64,000 bases of DNA from Parachlorella kessleri (taxonomy: Eukaryota > Chlorophyta > Trebouxiophyceae > Chlorellales > Chlorellaceae). Of the stretch, positions 1 to 12,500 are shown piece after piece. Positions within the stretch are counted from its first letter, which is position 1. Every line of letters starts with the position of its first letter. The notes below the pieces were generated by a model. The model was given only the letters and a program-made list of their open reading frames with translations. It made no database searches and had not been told where the DNA came from. Position numbers and translations under genes: made by a program. Where the stretch lies: assembly GCA_001598975.1 (NCBI GenBank), contig BBXU01001039.1, forward strand, positions 1-64,000. Reading direction: 5' to 3'.

Positions 1-3000
1 CCCCCAACCCGTGAACAACCCAAACACACCCCAAGCTCACACCAAAAGCACACACCAAAGCACAGCACGGCACAAATGGTTGATACCAAAGATAATCCGC
101 GGTAAATAGCACGTGACCGCATTTCTAAAAGATGTAAAGCACAGCGTTCCCCTCACCTTCCTGAACCGCTCCAGCGACTCCAGGCGTGCCGCCTGCGTCA
201 TGTCGCCGTGCAGCTCGGCCGCGGGCGGCAGCCCCGCCAGCCCAAACAGGATCTTCAGGCGGTGAGCCTTCTGCTTGGTCTGGAAGAAGACAATGGTCCT
301 GCCAGTGTTGAAGGTGCGGGCGCAGAGGGAGAGGAGCATGGCCTCCTTGTGCGCGGCCTGCAGGGAGGGGGGGGGGCGGGGGACACCAATGAGTGAACCC
401 ATACTTCATACGGCAAGCAAGGAGGATGTGGCTCCCCCATGCAGCCGCCCATCAACCTTCCAACCGGGCAAGACCTCAGCCTCCGTCCACCTTGGGCGCC
501 ATGAGCCCACAATGTTCCAACCTACCCATCAGCTCCCCTTGGCTCACATAACCTCACAATCCCGTGAATAACATATCTCATGACAACATGCATGTGCCAC
601 CTTCCAACTTTGCAGATCCCTGCATCAGGCGCCCGGCCCTCCCCAGCCATGGCACCTCCAGTCATGTTAGTCATACAACACCATGCGTGAGTCATACAAC
701 CGCCCCTGCCCACCTGCCCCCCCTTGAGCCGCACAATCTCCTGTGTCAGCTGCTGCGGCGCGGCCGCTGTTGGGTCGGCAGCTAGCCGCACCGGGTGCTT
801 GAGTGACAGCGCAATGAGTCGCTTCACCTCCTCAGTCATGGTGGCTGCATGGCACCGAGGGGGGGGGGGGGGATGTGGGCACCCAACTGGCGGGCCGGGC
901 TGATGCAACGGCAGGAGCAAACCCACGGCGAGAAGCCAAACACCTGGCAGCAGCCGCACCCTTCCAGTGGGGCAGGAGCCATAGACCGTACGACACACCG
1001 CTGCCAAACCCCGCCAGGGTCAGCGGCTGTCAGCACAAGAGCGCAGTGAAACCACGTAACCCATGTCACCCCACCCAACGACCCCATTCACACCCCTCTG
1101 ACCGACTGAGGGGGTTACTTAGCCATAAGCTCACGTGCATGCGCAACTCATCAGCAGATCAACTCACACCCCAATTACACACCTGAGAAGAGCATGGTCT
1201 GCCGCCGCACGGGTGCCATCTTCACGATCTCTCGGATCTCCTCGGCAAACCCCATCTCCAGCAGCCGGTCCGCCTCGTCCAGCACCAGCGCCTGCAGGTC
1301 CTCCAGCCCAATGTTCTGGGTGTTGCGCAGGTGGTCGATCATGCGCCCCTACAGGCAGGCAGGAAAGGAGGCGTCTAGGTCCCTCGCTTGCAGGTCCTCC
1401 AGCCCAATGTTCTGGGTGTTGCCCAGATGGTCGATCATGCGCCCCTGCAGGTAGTAGGCAGCAAAAGGGTTTGTCTAGGTCCAGGGCTAGGTGGCCTTCA
1501 GGAAGAGTTTGTCTGGTACGTGGCGCAGGAGGCCGATCATGCGCCCTTGCAAAAACAGGGGGAGGAGCTCTCACGATACAGGGGCTCAGGGTTGCCCCAC
1601 TTCCACATTCCAGGTTTTGTTACAGGATTGTGCAGGTGCCACGCCTGGGCGCTTTATGCAGGGGACCAGCAGGCCTTGTGCCCGCCACTTCTAAGGCATG
1701 GAAGTGTGGGCAGAAGGGACTGTCCCCCACCCTCATAGCCGCGGGAACGGCAGACAAAAGGGGGAAGAGGTCAAGCCTTGCATCTAACCCTGTTGGTACA
1801 GTCCACCCCCAACCCTCCGCTCCCGCTAACTGCCATTACTAACTAAGATGCCACCCACCCACCGGGGTTGCCACCACTATCTCGGGGTAGCTCTTGAGCT
1901 CGGCCGCCTGGGCGTTAAGGGAGAGCCCGCCCACCACCAGCGCTGCACGGATGTCGGTGAATTGACCCAGGCGGGTGATCATGGAGTGGACCTGCACAGC
2001 TCAGGGGATGCTGGCACAAGTACACACGAGGGCGGAGAAAACACAGACGCACAGACACCATTACGACATACAGAAGTGGCAAACGACAAAAGGATTGACA
2101 AAATACGAAAACCGAAGCTGAGCTTGGGGTTGGGCAAATGGCCGGCCACCACCACCACCAGCTCCCTCGTTTCCACGCTTGGTACTGCCTGACCACAAAA
2201 TCCCAATAGGCGCAGCCCGGCCCCACCTGCACCGCCAGCTCCCGCGTGGGCGCCAGCACCAGCACGTACGTGGCGCCCACCCGCCTGTCGCGGTGCAGCA
2301 GGCGTTCCAGCAGCGGCAGCGAGAAGGCGGCGGTCTTGCCGGAGCCGGTGACGGCGCTGCCGCAGATGTCGCGGCCGGTCAGGGCCAAGGGGATACAGGC
2401 GGCCTGCGGGTGTGTGTTAGGGGAGGGGGCGGGGGCATGTAATTCAAATTCCAGGGTTTGGAAAGCGAGAAAGTGAGGCCGCATACTTGAAGATCGCACA
2501 TGAGACTTGGCAGGCAAGGCGGTTGCCGAGCAGGACTCTGCCGAGGCAGGGAGTGTAGGGGGCTCTCAGCCATACTGCTGTACGGGTTAGGAGGCTCGTT
2601 GTAACCTCTACGGACTTAACCTGGATGCAACGGACCTTAGGATACCTCCCCCCTACCGTCCCTCTCCCACTACACGGTGCGCAGTTTGCAGGACACACAG
2701 AAGGCATGCTGCAGGTGCGATCTGGATGAACCCTTGAAGCAAAGTGAGGGTCCATCCTTACCACAGGGCCATGGCATGGCAGTTGAAGGTGGGGCACAAG
2801 GGCACCATGGCATCAGTGCTTGGATGATTCAGCCAGTGTAGTCGGCTGAAGGGGAATCCAGCAATCTCATCACATGCCATGCCAGAGCACCACGGCCCTC
2901 TGTGCCCATTGCATGCGTTGCACTCATTCCCAGCCCCACTATACCAGACCTAGGCCCGCCACGCTTGGCCCAGACAGAATGCGTTGCCGCTAACCAAAAG

Positions 3001-4859
3001 GTGCTCTCAGCAGTTATAGTTATTACCATCACGGTTGTTCGAGTGTCAGTTGTTGTTGTCTTCACAGAGCACCTTTGTACCACACTTCTTATGCCAAGCA
3101 TTGTACATTTCCAGTGCCAAAGATACGTTTCTCGCTTCGCCCCACGACCCCTCGTACCTATAATGGCTCTAGGCCATGCGCTCCTTACCTCTCTCTCACC
3201 TTTGACGTCCCTAGGCCATGCGCTCCTTACACCAACTCAGCACCAACTCCGTCAGCCATGCGCTCGTCACCCACCACCTGACCTGAAGGAACATGGGCTT
3301 GCACACACCGGCAAGGGGCTACAATCCCCTGCACACCCCCTGCAGGTCGGGCCCCGCCCTCCCCAAAGCCATCCCGCTACCCACCTGGATCGGTGTGGGG
3401 CTGGCGTAGCCCAGCGCTTGGCACGCTTTGACCAGCGGCCGCGAGAGGTTGAGGTCCGCAAAGCTCTGCGCGCTGAAGGTGGTCCCCTCGGGGGTTGCCG
3501 CGTAGAAGCCGTTGGCCTTGCCCCCAGCGCCCCTTTGCCGCTTGGCAGGCTGCCGCTGCTGACCCTCATCCTCCTCATCTTCACTTCCCTGCTCTCCATC
3601 GCTGGCTTCTTGCTCTGGTCGCCGCTGCTGCCGCCGCGCCTGCTGCTGCTGCTGCTGCTGCAGCTTCTCCCGCTGCTGCTTCGCCTGCTGCGACGCAGCG
3701 GCCCTGCCACCCTGCTGCGCCTGCTCTAGCTGCTTGCGCTTTCCAGGTACTGCCTGCTGCTGCTGCTGAGCCTTGGATGAGTCATCAGCTGGCTCGCCAT
3801 CAGACATCTGCTCTGCATCTGACTCACCCTCCAGATCCCCTTCGCTGGCATCTGCACAGGCACACAACCGTAGTCGACATGGATCTTAGCCAACCTAGTA
3901 GAATCCTTTCGTATATTATGAGGCACTCCTGACTGGGGTTAAAGCCATTAAGAGTACAGCTCACTTTTGCCTTGTGGGGCCGGTGTGCTGCCTGCGGCAA
4001 ACGAGCTATAGCAGCCCTGTTGTTTCCTTGGCATCCAAGATGCTACCTAAATACATCATTTTGTGGAACCCACTGCAGATGCAATGCCCGAGGACCACGG
4101 TACTAGCTGCGCAGCAATAGCAGGGCTACATGCCCCCAGCCTAGAGCACTACACACCTTACTCCCCCACCCACAGCCTCCTAGCAACCCCCACAACAGCA
4201 GAACCCACCGTCTTCGCTTCCAGAGCCCAGCTCCGCACCGTCACCGACATCCTCCTCATCCTCGTCATCGAGCTCCCCTGGCAGTGGAACGTCGCTGTCA
4301 TCCTCGCTGTCCTCCTCAGCGCTCAACTCTTCATCTCTTTCGGAGTCTGCTGCTACCGCTGGGTGCTGCTGCCGCTGCTGCTGCCCTCTCCGCCCCTGCC
4401 CTTGCCGCACCTGGGCAACCGCGGCTCGGCCTGCACCCCGGCCAGCCTGCAAAGAGCCATGTACCTTGCGAGTCACTTCATGCAGGAGCCCCATGCGCAA
4501 GGTTGCTTACAGAGGCCATCCTGAACTGAAGCGCACCAGCCGTGCACGGATGGCATCACTGCTTGCTCGCTGCCGGAGGATCTTGTCATCAATAGTTGTG
4601 CCTTTGCCGTTAGCCTGCTCAGTCTGAGCCTGCTTGAGCGCCCCTGCAACGAGGTTAGAGCCAGCACGTCGTACTCGCGTCTCTAGGTGCGTTTTATGAG
4701 CTTCAGAGCAGTGTGCCTAAGTGTCAGCTCTTGCCGATAGCAGCTACATGCATGGCCTCGGCATGCATGCCACCCACCTCCTAATTCCCAAGGTGCCTGC
4801 GCGGGCCCTTCTGGGGTTCTTCCTATATCAAAACTGAATCCCGGGTTGAAGTCAGCCAT
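1..4859 (-). CDS. RH28: DEAD-box RNA helicase, RH28/DRS1/DDX27 type (3' end off window)
   Basis: ATP-dependent RNA helicase of the nucleolar DRS1/DDX27 family, known to act in 60S ribosome assembly. Exons read on the minus strand: 4859-4778, 4643-4537, 4446-4209, 3851-3385, 2403-2227, 1991-1863, 1348-1183, 844-714, 357-157; all phases agree and the last visible intron runs off the window. The start [13 protein letters not shown] fits the family N-terminus. An acidic and Gln-rich region follows, then the Q-motif (GYASPTPIQ), motif I ([11 protein letters not shown]), Ia (PTRELAVQ), Ib (TPGRMID), II (VLDEADRLL), III (SAT) and the start of the C-terminal RecA lobe ([25 protein letters not shown]). 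Motifs V and VI lie outside. The divergent glycosyltransferase starts 267 bp away. Family call is firm; exons 2 and 3 rest on splice phase and low-complexity sequence. Confidence 0.9.
859..872. repeat. Poly-G tract in helicase intron
   Basis: Fourteen consecutive G on the plus strand, C on the gene strand, immediately upstream of the acceptor of the exon starting at 844. It forms a pyrimidine tract for that acceptor. Confidence 0.8.
1380..1562 (-). repeat. Intronic copies of the helicase motif-Ib exon start
   Basis: The exon that begins at 1348 (G-R-M-I-D-H-L) has a near-identical copy displaced 96 bp upstream of it on the gene strand (about 1380-1462), including the CAG acceptor; a third, decayed copy lies at about 1515-1562. 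Both copies sit inside the preceding intron and the spliced frame does not need them. The first copy reads the same protein up to the LEDLQ residues and then diverges. Confidence 0.8.
3166..3265. repeat. Degenerate tandem repeat in helicase intron
   Basis: Three spaced copies of a unit containing GCCATGCGCTCCTTAC lie in the large intron between exons 3385-3851 and 2227-2403. No coding potential is seen in the spliced frame. Confidence 0.6.
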
Positions 4860-5125
4860 CCTTGGTTGCCACACAGGGCTGCATGCAACCTGTGAAGCTA
4901 CTAGCACGAAAGCGTAACAAGGACGATCTTTTCAATAAACCGTCAACCTTGCAGCCTTTGCTCTCTTCCTTTGATCGCCAGCCGGGAGAGTGATCACAGC
5001 AGCGGGTACCCGCATTGCATTTCGAATCCTCCGAAGCTGACTTGGCACACTGTGAGTTGAGTTGCTGCAATTGGACTAATGCATACCGTCGGGGAGACGT
5101 CTGGAGCGTAAACACCTGCCCTGCC
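4860..5125. promoter_or_regulatory. Divergent spacer between RH28 and the glycosyltransferase
   Basis: A 266-bp interval separates the two start codons, which point away from each other, so it must hold both 5' UTRs and promoters. I recognise no specific core element in it. Confidence 0.4.
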
Positions 5126-8100
5126 ATGAGACCGCAACTGTGGACCACAACCAACCCTAAGAGCGGGCTTGGGTATGCATTCCTAGGATCCACAAGGCAT
5201 AGCTCCCACAGGAGGCCAGGGCAGGCCCGAGCGGTGGTGGTGGCCATAACGCTGGTGGCCACCTTTGTGGCAGCACTTGGCCTCGCTGTCATCCATCGGC
5301 GCACCAGGGAGTGGCAAAAGTATGGGTGAGTGCGTCCAAACTTGAGTCAGCTTTTGCTCGAAGCCACCCCTGCAACTTCGGCTAGGGCCCACTTATTACA
5401 TGTGAAATTCTCTGTGTGGATGCGGGTTGCAGCTGCCCCACCAAGATACTGCGTTACAACCGAGCCATGTGGGAGGTGATGGAGGTGAGCAGGGCCTCCA
5501 AACCTCCGTGCTGGCCACCTCGGACTAGCAACCACTTCCGCTTGGTGCCAGATGTCAGTACTCAGGGAAGTGCAGAGAGCCCTTCACAGGGGTGTGCGTG
5601 TGTCAGGCCAAGCTGTCCACACACAGTCAGGCGTCACTGCACAGTGCTGCCGGTGCCTGCCGGCCCTGCAGGAGGTGCGGTCCAAAGGGCTGCTGGACCC
5701 GACCCTGGGCAAGCCCCGCAAGCGGCACCCAAGGACCGCAATCGTCAACTTTGTGGGGTTCCATGTGGAGGTCGTCTCCTCCCTGGCATTCCACTTTGCC
5801 AAGCTGCGGCACAACGTGACGGTGTTTGCCAGGGAGGACTACGGGATGCAGGGCGTGGTGTGGCCCTTCCACAGGAAGAACTTCAAGTGAGGCTGCTTGC
5901 ATGAAGGGCAGGGGAGCCCCGGCCTGGTCCAGCTTGCTGAGCCCGACACCTTGCAGCAGGGGGTTGGGCTAGCCTGGTCCACCTTTCTGAGCCCGACACC
6001 TTGCAGCAAGGGTTGGGGCGGAGGATAGGCGAAAAGACATGAGGAAGATCTGCAGCTAGGCAACCTGCTAGCCCATGTCGCTTTGCTCCCATGCCGCGCT
6101 GATGCGGGCGGTGCAATGTGCAGGCGCGTAGAGTCGTTCTTCCGGGCCTTTCACGAGTTTGACACCATCGTGTGGGCAACCTTCCCCACGTGCCACCTAC
6201 AGACCTACATGTGAGCACGCCTGGGTGCCACTCAGTCCCAAGCTGCGCAAGCAAGCATGGGCGGTACCTGTCAGACTTTGCCGTCAAGACAGGAGCGGGC
6301 GACAGGAGCACATGCTTGCAACACCCTGGGGAAGCGCCAAAGCCCTGCTCCCCAATCCCAAGCAAATGAAGACACCTGGCACCTGCCCTGGTGGTGCAGG
6401 GAGATCCTGTCATTTGGGCTGCCACAGAGACACCTGATGGTAGTGCATAATCCTGACTACCTAACAGACCCAGGGGTGGCATCGGCCATTGCCCAGGGGG
6501 ATGCCCGGCTGCTGACCATTGCCCCGCATGTGGGCCAGCATGCACTGCAGCTGCTGGCCCTGCAAGGCGTACATGTGAGTGGCCTACTGGCCCTCCCTTT
6601 GACAGGAAGGGTGGTCCGTTGGAGGAAGTTGCGGCATGTATGCACCTAGACCAGGCATGTGGGTAATACTGCCATGGTTGCCAGCATCCACACACCATGA
6701 CCCTTTCTCTAGAGTCCTCATCCCCAGGACAGACGACCTCCTCACTCTCCTTATTCCACGCATGGCTGCCGTTTCCAGCAAGCTCTGCGTGTTCTCATCC
6801 TTTCGTTTTTTCCTGCAGCCCCAGCATGCCTGGATTGCCCCAATGATGCCAGTCGTCTTCCCTGAGGAGTGCAGCACCAGGGACTGGACGTGGGCTGCCC
6901 CAGCATGCCGGAGGGGGCGGGTGTGGCAGGGCCAAGAACAGCTTCCCCACCAGCTGCAGCAGCAGGCGCAGCAGCAGCATGCACCACAACCCCAGCGGCA
7001 AAGCATCTGCATACAGGTGTGTGTGGCGGCGAGAGGGTGAATAGGCCAGTGCAACGCATGCGTGCTTGATGCTGTAGCTGAGCCTTGTGAAGATCTATGA
7101 CTTATGTTCCCATGCCGTACGGTGTGGTTTGTATGGTGTGCGGCCTGGGCCGGGCCATACTGCCAATGTTGGAGCAGTGGCCGAATGCTGCCTTCACACC
7201 AGACGCTGTGCCTGCCTGCTGTAGGGCAAGGTGGACCCTGCCCGCCGCAACCACTACAGCATCTTTGCAGCCATGCAGGCTCAGGCGGCTTCCCGCCACA
7301 TTCTGTGCCTGCCTGCTGCAGGGCAAGCTGGACCCCACCCGCCGCGATTACTACGGCATCTTCGCAGCCATGCAGGCTCGCGCGGGGCAGCTCCAGGCAG
7401 CCAACTTCTCGCTGGTGCTGGTGGGCCGAGGGGAGCTGTCCCTGCCTGGGGACCTGGTGGAGGCGGGGCTGGTGCGGCAGTACACTTCCCTGCCCTTCCA
7501 GGTACGGGAGAAGATCCGAGGGAGAGGATACTGCGGGTTGCAGTGCTGTAGCTTTAAGGAGGAGGGGCTGGTACGGCAGTACACGTCCCTGCCCTTCCAG
7601 GTAGGGCGGAGGATGTTGGGTTGTAGCGCATATAGCTCTCGTAACTATAAAATATGGCGCTGTGGTGCATGCCATTAAGAACTGGTACTTGGATCTTGTG
7701 GTTTATGGGCATAGTACATCCTGGCTTTTTGTTGGCCCCACTTGGGGGACTCACGGCAGCATAGCCAGGTGGCGGTACGCCGCTGTTAGACTAGACTAGA
7801 CTGTGGAGGATAGGGCTGGTACGGCAGTTCCCCTTTCTGCCCTTCCAGGTATAGAGGAGGACCAGGTTGTAGTAAACATGGGTGTGGGGGAGGAGGCGGG
7901 GCTGGTACGGCAGTACCCTTCCCTGCCCTTGCAAATCGATTTGGGGAGGGAAGGGGTGTATCTAATAGGCATTTGGGCAAACCCAGTGGACAAGGGGCTG
8001 GTAGTTGTTTGCTTGCAGTTCCTGATGGCAGGATGCCTCACTGGCCTTGTCATCAAACGACGTATGGCACCGGCACGCGGCTGCTGTACATGCGTAGGCC

Positions 8101-9239
8101 CCTGGCCAGCAGCCACCCCCTGGCAGATATAGTGTTTCCCTGGGCTCTTCGACTCTCCACACATCACATGTTCAGATCCTCCCACCCTACATCCGTGTGC
8201 CCAGACGTTGACCACTGCAGCCCCATACAGCACCACATGGGTGATTCGGTCTCACAGTGGCGTGAGCCGCATGCTGCAGGAGTACTATGAGGTGCTTCAT
8301 GGCTGCTCGGCCCTCCTGCCTGCCTTCAACTCCCCCGCCTACTACCTCACCAAGGGCTCCAGCAGCGTTGGGGCCAGCCTGATTGCCGGGACGCCCCTGG
8401 TGGCCACGCCCCAGCTGCTGGGGGCGTACAGCTTCCTGGATGAGTCGGCGGTAGTCATGGTGGAGGACGGCGCAGCAGACCTGGAGGTATGGTGGCCCCA
8501 CCTGGGGTGCGAGCACCTATGAGGCGTCCCTGCATCATCCCTTCAAGTAATCCATAGGCAGCTGTACAGCTCCCTGCCAGGACGGTCCTCTGGCGACACA
8601 GCTGCAAGCATGCTGGTCTGCCGGCTGAAACTAGTAGGGCCACAATCTGGCACTGGATGCCTCCCCCCTCCCCTGGGTGTGCCATCAGGGTCTGCACCGT
8701 CAACCACGTTCGCATATTTCACGTGGCCACTCGGCTTTATCTTGCCGACAGCACTGCCTGCAGTCTCACTCGTGGCAAAAAGCTGGCAAGGGCCCCTGGT
8801 CTTCCTGCAGGCCATGTTGCACGTGCTGCAACAACCAGCTGACCGACTCAAAGCGAAGCGATTGGCTCTGGAGGCCCTGCGGCGAGATTTGTATGACCGC
8901 AACTTTGAGGTAGGGTAGCTAGTCCGGAAACCAGGGTTTGTGGCTATCTGCTTGATAGAATTTCGGGCTTGGCTCAAGTAGCTGCCTGTGGAGCTGGGCC
9001 CTCCTGCTTGACCAGCACTGCCAGGCACCCCCCCAAAGCCATGTCTGGAGACTCACACAAGGCGGGCAGCCTTACTGAGGTGGGTTGCCACTGTGCCGGC
9101 CCTACTGGTGCAGGTGCTGCAGCGGCTGCTGGGCACCAGGTATCTCTGGAGACAGAAGTTTTGGCGGCCGGCAGTCACAGAGTCCTACCACAAGTCACTG
9201 AGAGTGGACTTGGGGAAGCTGGACCCTCGTAGCTGCTAG
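5126..9239 (+). CDS. Type II membrane GT-B-like glycosyltransferase
   Basis: Predicted Golgi/ER glycosyltransferase of unknown specificity. Exons: 5126-5325, 5433-5484, 5672-5886, 6124-6210, 6400-6574, 6819-7016, 7322-7501, 8280-8486, 8811-8909, 9114-9239; they join in frame to 512 aa. A short basic N-terminus is followed by one membrane segment (VVVAITLVATFVAALGLAV, about residues 37-55), the usual signal-anchor layout. The lumenal part has a Rossmann-like start (IVNFVGFHVEVVSSLAFHF), a Gln-rich insert near residues 280-305, GKLDPTRRDYYGIF, and a C-terminal donor-side region (YYEVLHGCSALLPAF, KGSSSVGASLIAGTPLVA). The last block resembles group-1 GT-B enzymes of fungi and algae; that is recognition from memory and the substrate is unknown. 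Two introns carry copies of adjoining exon ends. Confidence 0.7.
5931..6022 (+). repeat. Tandem duplication in glycosyltransferase intron
   Basis: Two copies of about 45 bp sharing GAGCCCGACACCTTGCAGCA lie side by side in intron 3. Each ends in TTGCAG, so each carries an acceptor-like AG. Confidence 0.75.
7208..7380 (+). repeat. Tandem copy of the start of exon 7 with its acceptor
   Basis: About 77 bp at 7208-7284 is repeated at 7304-7380, an offset of 96 bp. The downstream copy is the functional exon start (GKLDPTRRDYYGIFAAMQA). The upstream copy has TAG in place of CAG at the acceptor and encodes a variant with DPARRNHYSIF. It lies in the intron, and the 512-aa model closes without it. Confidence 0.85.
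7461..7933 (+). repeat. Four copies of the end of exon 7 with its donor
   Basis: The exon end encoding LVRQYTSLPFQ (to 7501) recurs at about 7566-7600, 7813-7848 and 7900-7932. The first two intronic copies keep CAG followed by a GT donor (GTAGGG, GTATAG); the last has lost it. All three sit in the intron before the exon at 8280. Confidence 0.85.
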
Positions 9240-9283
9240 TACTGGTGGTCTGTTGGGATCACTTAGTTCACCTTAGCTCCCTC

Positions 9284-9288
9284 TGTAA
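9284..9288 (+). terminator. Putative TGTAA polyadenylation signal, glycosyltransferase
   Basis: TGTAA, the known green-algal poly(A) signal, lies 45 nt past the stop codon. A pentamer is weak evidence alone. Confidence 0.4.
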
Positions 9289-9500
9289 CTAGCTAAAGCC
9301 AATGGAGGAGAAGGTTCGCAGCAGGAAGGTGCATGAAGCATCACCCCGCCACCACGTGGCCCTTGGTGAGCTGGCACTTTCAATATTGGACAGTCTTCAG
9401 CAATTGTTGGCTTGAGTCTCAGTCTGACAGACGTCCTGACTAGCCGCTGGGTGGCAGGGTTAAAGGCGCAAGACGGTCAGTTGCCGACAGTCTCGTCGTC

Positions 9501-12500
9501 ATGCTAGCGGCTGCCAGCAGGGTCCTTGCCTTTCGCGGCGGCCTGCTCCGAGTGCCGATCGCAGCTGCATCTAACGCCAGGGCCTTTACAGAAGCGGCTC
9601 TGCAGGACGCAACAGAGGATGAGGACCTTGCAGAGTTTCGGGAATCAGTGAGGGGGTTCGCACAGGAAGTGGTTGCGCCCCTGGCAGCCGACATCGACAA
9701 AGCGAACAACTTTCCCCAGCATATCAACCTGTGGCAGGCGCTTGGCGAGTTTGGCCTCAATGTGAGTGGGCCAAGTGAGGGTGCTTTACCGCGATTTGCA
9801 GAGCTGCGCTCAAGAGGTACAACAAGCTCCTGAAAAAGTGGATTTCCAAAGTGGTGACGATAATATGCTGGGGAAGCTTTGTGAATCTACAGGGTGTTAC
9901 AGTTCCGGAGCAGTATGGAGGACTTGGGCTTGGCTACCTGCAGCACTGCATCGCCATGGAAGAGCTAAGCCGCGCGTCCGGCTCGGTGGCGCTGTGAGTG
10001 GTCTTGGGGAATCTACAGCATTTTCCAGTTTGTTGCTCAAATGGTTGCTTGGTCATCAATGCTGCATCGTGCAGCAACCAGCCGTTCTTGTTGGAGAGGC
10101 AGCGGGCCGACGGCTCAAGGGCAGCTTAGGTTTTGTGGATTGCTTGGGGCCGTGTTAGCTTGCGAACATGTGCTTGGCATGGTGCAGCCGGGGTTACAGT
10201 CCCAGCAGTATGTAACAACTGCCAAAAAAACTGGTTGAAAAGGATGTATGCATCCAGGAGCATGCATGCTGCTCCCCAAGTGCAGGTCCTATGGTGCCCA
10301 CTCCGACTTGTGTATCAACCATATTGTGCATGCTTCTCCCCAAGTGCAGGTCCTATGGCGCCCACTCCAACCTGTGCATCAACCAGATTGTGCGCAATGC
10401 CAATGAGGCCCAAAAGCAAAAGTACCTACCGAAGCTGCTGACAGGTGCGTGAGACCAGCAGTAGCAGCCTGTATCACTGGAGCCCTAGAGTGTTTTGGGC
10501 GCCCGCGTACGAAGGCCCGGGGTTGGGACTAGGGTGAGTTCATAAGGAGCAAGAGCTGCCCATGGACACCTACTTCTGTTTGAAATGTTATCTATCTGAT
10601 CAACTGTGCAGATATTGTCAACCTGCGCTTGACATGGTTACCCTGGTTGGATACAGTACCTAGTACATGCTTGCAGGGGAGCATGTGGGGGCCCTGGCGA
10701 TGTCGGAGCCGGGTGCCGGGTCTGATGTGGTGGGCATGCGGTGCCGGGCAGACAAGCGAGGGGAGGCCTATGTGCTGAATGGGACCAAGATGTGGTGCAC
10801 CAACGGCACCATTGCCAGTGAGTTTACAGTGTAATTTTTGAGGCGGTGCGTGCCCTTCTGTTGTTGCATCTGTAGGGTTCTGGTCGTCTGGCCGAGCACT
10901 TAAGCTTGCTGGAGAGCCCAGATGGACAACTAGGAGTAGAGGAGTTGGAGCAACCTGCCAAGGGGCGGCGAGATGCAAAGTTCGTCGGGCTGGGCACCCA
11001 GAGACTCAGGCATATTGCTCGACAACCCCAGGTCCCATTAGCCAGCCAGTGAGGGCTGGGATGAAGGCCCTGCTTAGGGGGTCTAATGGGAGGGCCTTTC
11101 GCCCATGTCATGGTGGCATATTATGACGACTGCCAGCAATATGCCATGCTGAAAGAGTCTTCAAGAGAGGTGTAGGGGCTCTTCTCCCGTGGTGCAGACA
11201 CCCTCGTTGTGTACGCCAAGACTGCGGCTGAGAAGGGGCCACATGGCATCACCGCTTTTGTGATCGAGAAGGGGATGCAGGCAGGTGGAATCATGGTGGC
11301 TATCCCGGGCCTGCTGGTTGGTGAGCCCCTTGTACCTGTTGCAGCCAGAATCCATCAGTGATCTAGGTCACTGATGGGTTCACTGTGATGTTTGTCCTGT
11401 CACTGGGCTTCTAGGTTTACTGGATGTGCTGCCACTACCTCATGCAATCTCTTGGGGGCTCCATCCAACCCTGCCTGAAGCGCAACAGTCCCTCCCATGG
11501 TCCTGCAACACAGCCGCAGCTTTTGGCCTCCAAAGATGGAAAGATATCTTCCGGTTTATTGACCGCAGGTCGTGCCTTGGCCGGCACGGTCTCTTTCCCG
11601 TCCCTTGTTCCTGCCTGTCTTCCATTTGCGCAGGTGCCTGCCTTCCATTTACGCGCGTGCCTGTTTTCCATTTGCGCAGGTGCTGGTGCACACCAGCCCC
11701 GCCCATGGCCCCAGGGGCCCCGCTGAGCGAATCGAAAGTCGTATTGCACCAATCTACATTCCCATGGCTGCAGGCTCACAATGGCTTAACCTTCCTCCCC
11801 CTGGCTGCAGGGCTTCTCCACCGCCCAGAAGCTCGACAAGCTGGGCATGCGGGGGTCCGACACCTGCGAGCTCATCTTTGAGAACTGCGAGGTACTGGGG
11901 GGCACGGATTGTACTTCAGGATAGACGGCGGGGGTGCTGCTTGCAGGGCCAGCAAGGGGACTTTGAATGTCCCGAAAGAGCGTGTTTCATGGGTGAGGGT
12001 GTAAGTTGCATGATGGAACAGGTACCCCCCCCCCCCCCACCACACACACACTTCTACTTAACGGCAAGGTATGCCAGGTGCACCTGTCCTTGGCCTGAGA
12101 GTATGAATCGGTGGGCTACGGATTGCTCGCCAACAGTCCTTCTGTCCTGATTCACCATGATTGGCCCCGGACCTGGTGTGATTCTGCAGTTGGAGAGAGG
12201 GATGAAGCATGTAACCGGCCTGACACGCTGTGTGGGCATTGCAGCCTTGATATACGTGTGCACCGCACCGCCAGAGCCAGTTGAGCGTGGCCTGGGGAAC
12301 CTGGCCACGTGCGCAAGCCTCACAACTGAAACCCCGGCCTTACTGCAGGTGCCGGCAGAGAATGTGCTGGGGGAGGAGAACAAGGGCGTGTATGTGCTCA
12401 TGTCGGGGCTAGACTACGAGCGGCTGGTGCTGTCGGCGGGGCCCCTGGGCATCATGCAGGCAAGTGTAAATACCCCAGCAGTGCAATGGCACGGCGTGTA

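Noticed and set aside
1135..1842. 235-codon plus-strand frame
   Set aside because: It is antisense to helicase exons and their intronic copies; the minus strand gives clear DEAD-box motifs.
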